DNA of 11,230 bases. Source: Paludibacteraceae bacterium (GTDB lineage Bacteria > Bacteroidota > Bacteroidia > Bacteroidales > Paludibacteraceae). The notes under the pieces were generated by a model that was given only the letters and a program-made list of their open reading frames with translations, was not told the DNA's origin and searched no databases. This document shows, one piece after another, positions 6,399 through 11,230 of this stretch. The stretch is taken from positions 1 through 11,230 of the forward strand of contig JAGPGR010000039.1 in assembly GCA_018055865.1 (NCBI GenBank), in the 5' to 3' direction. A program made the position numbers and the translations under genes. Each line of letters starts with the position of its first letter. Position 1 is the stretch's first letter.

Positions 6399-8195
6399 AT
6401 GAGAAAATCTGTAGTTTTTTTATGCTTTTTATTTCCATTTTTTGTTTTTTCACAAAATAAAATTGAATGGAAAGAGGATTTTACCGATGGCAATTTTACA
6501 GTCAATCCGGAATGGAACGGTTTGGTCGGAAATTTCAGCGTAAATTCGACGTTTCAGCTCCAATCCAAAGCACCGGGTACCTCTAAATCCTATTTATCAA
6601 CTCCTTCCGAAGTGTTCGATAATGCCGTATGGGAGTTTTGGGTAAAAATAAACTACAATCCTACTTCAAGCAATTACGCTTCAGTCTATTTTATTGCCGA
6701 CAGATCCGACCTCTCAGATGAAGTGTACGGTTATTATGTACAGATAGGGAATACGTCTGATGAGATTTCGCTTTACCTCCAGGAGGGCACCCGGAAAACA
6801 AAAATTATTGACGGAACCGACGGGCGAACCAACTCAAATCCGGCGGAAGTACATGTAAAAGTGATTCGCGACAAGGAAGGTAATTTTTTGTTATACAGCA
6901 AACTACCTTCTGAAAATGATTATTATTCCGAAGGAAGTGTGCAAAATCAGAAAATTGGCGGAAGTAAATATTTCGGATTATTGTATTCCAATTCATCGCT
7001 CACCGGAAATGCCTATTTTTTCGATGATATTTCAGTTTCGGGCGAGAAATTTATTGACGTCGTCCCTCCGGTTTGGACTAATCTTTTACTTCAAATTCCC
7101 AATAAACTGATTCTGACGTATTCTGAGCCGGTAGATGTGTCTGAAGCTTTTTTTTCTGTAGATCAGGGTATTGGAGCACCTTCAGAAAAGATTATATCAG
7201 CTGATAATCTGACGGTTCAACTAACTTTTAGCGAAAATTTTGAAACAGGGAAAATCTATTTGCTAAAAGTGCTGAACGTAAAAGATTTTTCGGGTAATCT
7301 GGCTGAAAACACTCAGAAACAGACAGGAATCGTTGATAAAGCAGAATTTGGCGATTTGGTTATTAATGAAATTTTATTTGAACCTACTGCAGCTGTTACG
7401 GAGTATTTCGAAGTCTATAATAATTCTTCTAAAATACTGGATTTGAGTAAAATAAGTTTTGGAACACGAAAAACGGACGGATCGTATACGCCTACCAATT
7501 TTTTTCCGGATAAAACCCTTCTTCTTCCGGCTAAATACCTGGTGTTAACTCCGGATACTGAAAGTGTAAGAAATGCATATTTCGTTCCGGATTCTGCCAA
7601 TATCCTTACCTCGGTAAAATGGACAACACTGAACAACACAGGTGCTGGTTTTTTGATTTCGAACGATGTAGGCGATAGCATTTTCGACGAAGTAAAATAC
7701 GACTCCAAATGGCATCATTCGCTTATAAAAAACACCGCCGGCGTGTCGCTGGAACGAATAAATCCTTCACTTCCCACTCAAAGCGCCGATAGCTGGCACT
7801 CGGCAGCTTCCGAAGTTCATTACGGAACTCCCGGCTATCGGAATTCTCAATACCGGGATATTTCAGCTGCCGATACTGAAAAATGGGTTTGGCTTGAGCC
7901 GGAAGTTTTTACTCCCGATAACGACGGAATAGACGATGTGAGCTTTATTCGCTACAAAACCGATTTCGGGGGCTATACAGCCAATGTATTCGTATTCAGT
8001 CCGGCAGGGATAAAAATAAAACAAATAGCTTCAAATACACTGCTTGCAGCCGATGGAATACTTGTGTGGGATGGGAAGACCGAACGCGGACAAAATGTAA
8101 ATCCGGGTATATATGTTCTTTATTTTGAGATGATTAATGCCGAAAAAGGTGTTAAAAAAGTAGAAAAGTTGCCTATTGTCGTTTCAACACGATGA
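6399..8195 (+). CDS. Secreted multidomain protein with lamin-tail domain and gliding-type C-terminus
   Basis: The 598-residue product begins with a signal peptide (MRKSVVFLCFLFPFFVFS, likely cut near residue 18-19) and has no membrane anchor. Four regions can be told apart. Residues about 20-217 look like a concanavalin/laminin-G-type beta sandwich (VWEFWVKINYNPTS, a closing FFDDISVSG). Residues 222-315 look like an SbsA-type Ig domain (PPVWTN, LILTYSEPVD, VKDFSGNLAEN). Residues 317-480 form a lamin-tail domain (GDLVINEILFEP at 318-329, EYFEVYNNSSKILDLSKISF at 335-354, SLERINP at 450-456, GTPGYRNS at 476-483). Residues 500-598 resemble FlgD/gliding-associated C-terminal domains (EPEVFTPDNDGIDD at 500-513, VWDGKTERGQNVNPGIY at 556-572). 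Such proteins are common in Bacteroidota and are probably cell-surface or periplasmic binding proteins; no catalytic site is evident. The C-terminus could be a type IX secretion signal, but I cannot confirm that. The ATG at 6399 sits directly before the signal peptide; the ATGs at 6388 and 6392 are out of frame. Confidence 0.88.
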   Translation: MRKSVVFLCFLFPFFVFSQNKIEWKEDFTDGNFTVNPEWNGLVGNFSVNSTFQLQSKAPGTSKSYLSTPSEVFDNAVWEFWVKINYNPTSSNYASVYFIADRSDLSDEVYGYYVQIGNTSDEISLYLQEGTRKTKIIDGTDGRTNSNPAEVHVKVIRDKEGNFLLYSKLPSENDYYSEGSVQNQKIGGSKYFGLLYSNSSLTGNAYFFDDISVSGEKFIDVVPPVWTNLLLQIPNKLILTYSEPVDVSEAFFSVDQGIGAPSEKIISADNLTVQLTFSENFETGKIYLLKVLNVKDFSGNLAENTQKQTGIVDKAEFGDLVINEILFEPTAAVTEYFEVYNNSSKILDLSKISFGTRKTDGSYTPTNFFPDKTLLLPAKYLVLTPDTESVRNAYFVPDSANILTSVKWTTLNNTGAGFLISNDVGDSIFDEVKYDSKWHHSLIKNTAGVSLERINPSLPTQSADSWHSAASEVHYGTPGYRNSQYRDISAADTEKWVWLEPEVFTPDNDGIDDVSFIRYKTDFGGYTANVFVFSPAGIKIKQIASNTLLAADGILVWDGKTERGQNVNPGIYVLYFEMINAEKGVKKVEKLPIVVSTR

Positions 8196-8235
8196 ATTTT
8201 AATAATTTAACGACTCATTTCTCGAATAATTCCAT

Positions 8236-8243
8236 TACCTTTG
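8236..8243 (+). promoter_or_regulatory. Promoter -7 box for the FKBP gene cluster
   Basis: TACCTTTG is an exact TAnnTTTG match followed by CA, as is common in this phylum. The start of transcription would fall near 8249, about 25 nt before the ATG at 8275. No good TTG is seen at -33. No other box of this quality was found in the short gaps between the downstream FKBP genes, so it probably serves the whole cluster. Confidence 0.6.
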
Positions 8244-8274
8244 CAGTCATTTTTTTAACAAAAAAACAACAAAG

Positions 8275-8862
8275 ATGGAGAAAGTGAGTTATGCTTTAGG
8301 TTTAAGTCTGGGAAACAACTTATTAAGCAGCGGAATTAAGTCATTAAATATTGAAAAATTAGCCAAAGGAATTCAGGATGTGCTGGAACAAAAAAGTCCC
8401 GAAATCTCCTACGAAGAGGCTCAGAACGTAATAAATGAATTTTTTATGCAGTTACAGGAAAAATCAAGCGAAAAAACAATATCAGAAGGCAGAGCTTTTC
8501 TTGAAGCCAACGGTAAACGCACCGAAGTGAGTACTCTGAAAAGTGGATTACAATATGAGATTCTGAAAGAAGGAAATGGCTCACAGCCCAAAGCAAGTGA
8601 TAAAGTGAAAGTACATTATCACGGCACGTTGATTGATGGTACAGTTTTCGATAGTTCAGTTCGTCGCGGCGAACCAGCAACATTTGGTGTAACACAGGTA
8701 ATAGCCGGTTGGGTTGAAGCTCTGCAGCTGATGCCGGTTGGCTCCAAATGGAAACTCTATATTCCATCTAACCTTGCATACGGCGCTCAGGGAGCCGGCC
8801 AGCACATAGGACCGCATACTACATTGATTTTTGAAGTCGAATTAATCGATATTGTCAAATAA
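8275..8862 (+). CDS. Cytoplasmic FKBP-type peptidyl-prolyl cis-trans isomerase, FklB-like
   Basis: It should catalyse cis-trans isomerisation of peptide bonds before proline and assist folding. The 195-residue product has no signal peptide or lipobox, so it is the cytoplasmic member of the cluster; in length and layout it resembles E. coli FklB. Residues 1-75 form the helical N-terminal dimerisation module (SYALGLSLGNNL at 5-16, SYEEAQNVINEF at 45-56). A linker helix leads to the hallmark SGLQYEILKEG at 90-100. The FKBP barrel spans about 108-194 with the binding-pocket residues in place: VHYHGTLIDG, VFDSS, QVIAGW and LAYG. The loop that usually reads IPPF is IGPH here (178-181), which may alter substrate or FK506 binding. 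It heads the FKBP run and is the only member without an export signal. Confidence 0.93.
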   Translation: MEKVSYALGLSLGNNLLSSGIKSLNIEKLAKGIQDVLEQKSPEISYEEAQNVINEFFMQLQEKSSEKTISEGRAFLEANGKRTEVSTLKSGLQYEILKEGNGSQPKASDKVKVHYHGTLIDGTVFDSSVRRGEPATFGVTQVIAGWVEALQLMPVGSKWKLYIPSNLAYGAQGAGQHIGPHTTLIFEVELIDIVK

Positions 8863-8900
8863 AGAATTTGAAATAATATAACAGAAAAATAAACAGAAAA

Positions 8901-9413
8901 ATGAAAAAACAAAATTTTCTTACTTTAGCAGTTTTTGCTGCTATTTTAGGTTTGGTATCTTGTAATCAAAGTTACAAGGCAAAAGAAGTGTCACTTAAAA
9001 CACAGGAAGACAGCTTGAATTATGCTTTAGGCGTAATAAATGGCGAAAGCATCAGAGCATCATATTTTCAGAACGACTCTACAGGCGAAAATCTGGGCAA
9101 AATGATTGCTGCTACAGACAAAGCATTCAACAACACCAACAAAGATGAAATGTATAAATACGGAAATCAGATAGGTGGCATGCTGAAACAACAGAAAAAA
9201 GCCGGATTGATGGGCGATTCAACATTGGTATTCGATGAAAAATTACTCAGCCAGGGACTTGTAAATGGCATGAAGGGATTTACAGAAGGTATGACTCCCG
9301 AAGCAGCTCAACAGTTTATCCAGGCAACCATGATGAAACTTCAGGAAGCTAAAATGCCCGTACAGCCTTCTGCTCCCGTTGATACAACAGCTACTGCACC
9401 TGCAGAAAAATAA
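8901..9413 (+). CDS. Lipoprotein with FKBP N-terminal module only, no isomerase domain
   Basis: The 170-residue product carries a lipoprotein signal (LGLVSC, lipidated at C21) followed by a helical region related to the first 160 residues of the next gene's product. Shared landmarks are DSLNYALG (37-44 here), the QQKKAGLMGDSTL segment (97-109), LVNGMKG (120-126) and MTPEAAQQFIQ (131-141). It then ends in a Pro/Ala/Thr-rich tail (VQPSAPVDTTATAPAEK). The catalytic FKBP barrel is absent: the stop codon is clean and only 38 non-coding bases follow, so this is not a recent frameshift. In Mip/FkpA-type proteins this module makes dimers, so the protein may pair with its neighbours; that is inference. 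No acidic surface-export signal follows the cysteine, suggesting it faces the periplasm. Confidence 0.88.
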   Translation: MKKQNFLTLAVFAAILGLVSCNQSYKAKEVSLKTQEDSLNYALGVINGESIRASYFQNDSTGENLGKMIAATDKAFNNTNKDEMYKYGNQIGGMLKQQKKAGLMGDSTLVFDEKLLSQGLVNGMKGFTEGMTPEAAQQFIQATMMKLQEAKMPVQPSAPVDTTATAPAEK

Positions 9414-9451
9414 ATTTACATCATCCAAAAGAAATAAAAACGAAACTCACA

Positions 9452-10330
9452 ATGAAAAAGCAAAATATATTTTTAGTACTAGTTGCTGTCGCAGTTATTG
9501 GCTTCACAGCATGCAACGGAGGCGGTGTTACTACCACAGCAAAAGCTCCCAAACTTAGCTCAATGATCGACAGCTTGAATTACGCATATGGTTTGGCCAA
9601 CGGCAACGACCTGAAGATGGGTATGCTGCAAAATGCCGGAGATTCAGCCGACAAAAAAATTGAATCATTCATGAAAGGACTGAACGATGGCATTTCAGGT
9701 CCTGTGGATAAAGATCCACAATTTAGCGGAGTAGGAAATGAATTCGGAAGTTGGCTGAACCAACAAAAAGAAACCGGTCTGCTTGGTGACTCTACGCTAA
9801 AACTGAATTACGCATTATTAAAACAAGCTGTAATTAACGGTATTAAAAAATCGTCAGTTCAAATGACTCCCGAACAAGCCCAGGAATACCTCAATAAGAC
9901 TATGACGGCTCGTCAGGAAAAAGCAATGCTCGAAAAACATGGAGCCAACAAAGAAGCCGGCGATAAATTTCTGGCTGAAAATGGCAAAAAGGCCGGAATG
10001 GTAACTACTGCAAGCGGATTACAATACGAAATAATCAAAGCCGGCAATGGTCCGAAACCCCTTGATTCTGACATGGTAAAGGTTCATTATGCAGGTACAT
10101 TATTAGACGGAAAAGAATTTGACAGTTCGTACAAACGCAACGAACCTGCCAGTTTTGGTGTAGGTCAGGTTATCAAAGGATGGACAGAAGGACTTCAGCT
10201 TATGCCGGTTGGTTCGAAATACAAATTCTACATTCCCTACAATCTGGGCTACGGGGCTCAGGGAACTCCTGATATACCACCTTTTTCTACATTAGTTTTC
10301 GAGGTGGAATTACTTGAAATTGTAAAATAA
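9452..10330 (+). CDS. FKBP-type peptidyl-prolyl isomerase lipoprotein with extended N-terminal module
   Basis: A 292-residue envelope prolyl isomerase with a lipobox (GFTAC, lipidated at C21). Residues about 37-165 form a long helical module that seems to hold two related units: SLNYAYGLANG...MKGLNDG (41-80) and VGNEFGSWLNQQ...INGIKK (94-133). They are followed by MTPEQAQEYLNKTM at 138-151. A linker (AGDKFLAENGKKAGM, 169-183) and SGLQYEIIKAGNG (188-200) lead into the FKBP barrel at about 207-291. There VHYAGTLLDG, EFDSS, QVIKGW, LGYG and IPPFSTLVFEVEL keep all binding-pocket positions, so it should be active. The spacers before and after it are both 38 bp. It probably helps outer-membrane or periplasmic proteins fold; specific clients are unknown. 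Confidence 0.94.
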   Translation: MKKQNIFLVLVAVAVIGFTACNGGGVTTTAKAPKLSSMIDSLNYAYGLANGNDLKMGMLQNAGDSADKKIESFMKGLNDGISGPVDKDPQFSGVGNEFGSWLNQQKETGLLGDSTLKLNYALLKQAVINGIKKSSVQMTPEQAQEYLNKTMTARQEKAMLEKHGANKEAGDKFLAENGKKAGMVTTASGLQYEIIKAGNGPKPLDSDMVKVHYAGTLLDGKEFDSSYKRNEPASFGVGQVIKGWTEGLQLMPVGSKYKFYIPYNLGYGAQGTPDIPPFSTLVFEVELLEIVK

Positions 10331-10368
10331 AAGGAAAGCTACATATAGTCATCATTTTAACTATTCCA

Positions 10369-11163
10369 ATGAAAAAAATTTCATTTATAGCTTTAGCAGC
10401 CTTGTTTCTAACAGGCTGCTCTTCTGTTAAAAAGGTAGAGATAGTGCCCATTTTACCGGATTTCATTATGGCAAATGCAGTAGATTCCATGAGTTATGCA
10501 TTAGGTGTGAATATGGGAACTGATTTTGCTAAAAACCTGGAATCCATTCCCGGAGGAAAATCCAATATTGATCTTATAATAAAAGGATTTTCACAAGCAA
10601 TAAAAAAAGACTCAACGCTTCTACAGCCCGAAGCGGCTCAGGAATACTTCCGAAACTACATAACGGCGGAACAAACCAGAGAAAACGAAGGGAAAAAAGC
10701 TGCCGGAGAAAAATTCCTGGCAGAAAATAAAACAAAACAAGGCATTGCAGTAACTCCAAGTGGCCTTCAGTACGAAGTGCTGCAATCTGCCCTCGGCAGC
10801 AGACCGCAAGCAACTGACAAAGTTAAAGTGCATTATACAGGTACTACAATAGATGGTAATGTGTTTGATAGTTCAGTTCAGCGTGGCGAGCCGATAGAAT
10901 TTGCACTCAATCAGGTTATACCCGGTTGGTCAGAGGGTGTACAGCTTATGAATGTAGGGTCGAAATATAAGTTTTACATTCCCTACAATCTTGCTTATGG
11001 CGAACAGGGTATTCCACAAGCCAATATTCCGCCTTTTGCTCCACTCGTTTTCGAAGTCGAATTGCTCGACATCGTGACACCCGAACCCGCACCGGTAGTA
11101 GAAGAGGTGAAACAGGCACCTGCAAGTAGTTCTCCCAATCCATCAACAAAAAAGAAGAAATAA
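10369..11163 (+). CDS. FKBP-type peptidyl-prolyl isomerase lipoprotein with Pro-rich, lysine-ended tail
   Basis: A 264-residue prolyl isomerase with a short lipoprotein signal (ALFLTGC, lipidated at C17). The N-terminal module is the single, shorter type (DSMSYALGVNMGTDF at 39-53, LIIKGFSQAIKK at 69-80, LQPEAAQEYFRNYI at 85-98), closer to the first gene of the cluster than to the two extended members. SGLQYEVLQS (131-140) precedes the FKBP barrel at about 150-236, with VHYTGTTIDG, VFDSS, QVIPGW, LAYG and IPPFAPLVFEVEL intact. Unlike its neighbours it continues for about 28 residues after the barrel in a low-complexity tail rich in Pro, Ala, Val and Ser, ending in KKKK. The tail may be a spacer or bind an anionic partner such as nucleic acid or phospholipid, which is speculative. 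It follows its upstream neighbour after 38 bp. Confidence 0.93.
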   Translation: MKKISFIALAALFLTGCSSVKKVEIVPILPDFIMANAVDSMSYALGVNMGTDFAKNLESIPGGKSNIDLIIKGFSQAIKKDSTLLQPEAAQEYFRNYITAEQTRENEGKKAAGEKFLAENKTKQGIAVTPSGLQYEVLQSALGSRPQATDKVKVHYTGTTIDGNVFDSSVQRGEPIEFALNQVIPGWSEGVQLMNVGSKYKFYIPYNLAYGEQGIPQANIPPFAPLVFEVELLDIVTPEPAPVVEEVKQAPASSSPNPSTKKKK

Positions 11164-11194
11164 ATAATAAAAATCGGATTAATATATTAGAAAT

Positions 11195-11230
11195 ATGAAA
11201 AAACAAAATTTTCTGACAATGACAATTCTT
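11195..11230 (+). CDS. Start of a further lipoprotein of the FKBP cluster, cut off by the window edge
   Basis: Only 12 codons are visible, reading MKKQNFLTMTIL. The first eight residues equal those of the isomerase-less lipoprotein at 8901 (MKKQNFLTLAVF), and the 31-bp distance from the previous stop fits the spacing of the cluster. It therefore very probably starts another lipoprotein signal peptide of the same family. Whether it has an FKBP domain cannot be seen. Confidence 0.7.
   Translation, partial: MKKQNFLTMTIL

Noticed and set aside
9414..9451. Decayed FKBP domain after the module-only lipoprotein
   Set aside because: Only 38 bases separate it from the next start and no barrel motif is present, so there is no remnant to call a pseudogene.

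Overview
The window reads as a stretch of Bacteroidota chromosome, probably order Bacteroidales. Four lines of evidence agree: promoter boxes of the form TAnnTTTG in place of E. coli-type -10 boxes; mostly weak or absent Shine-Dalgarno sequences; a secreted lamin-tail protein with a gliding-type C-terminal fold; and a tandem family of FKBP lipoproteins. The order-level guess is inference; the phylum call is fairly firm. I see no sign of phage, insertion sequences, CRISPR arrays, tRNA or rRNA.

Positions 1-6276 are read leftwards (minus strand). In transcription order they hold asd (aspartate-semialdehyde dehydrogenase) with a cupin gene 12 bp behind it; a 75-residue three-helix membrane protein with its own promoter and a clear intrinsic terminator; a secreted DUF2891 protein with its own promoter, followed 14 bp later by mnmG (tRNA wobble-uridine modification); and uvrC (excision nuclease subunit), cut by the left edge of the window. 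The 216-bp gap between mnmG and uvrC carries two parS-type 16-mers centred on CACGTG, 96 bp apart. This is the most interesting non-coding signal here and suggests ParB-binding DNA, and so an origin-proximal position.

Positions 6399-11230 are read rightwards (plus strand), divergently from asd. A 598-residue secreted multidomain protein comes first. It is followed by a run of at least four, almost certainly five, related genes: a cytoplasmic FklB-like FKBP prolyl isomerase; a lipoprotein that has only the N-terminal helical module and no catalytic domain; two full FKBP lipoproteins; and the first 12 codons of another lipoprotein that resembles the catalytically empty one. The genes are packed with 31-38 bp spacers behind one recognisable promoter, so they look like an operon for proline isomerisation and chaperoning, one member in the cytoplasm and the rest at the cell envelope.

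The closest thing to an undescribed system is this FKBP array. It contains an isomerase-less, dimerisation-type lipoprotein and N-terminal modules that seem to be internally duplicated in two members. Most single genes in the window are ordinary housekeeping genes.
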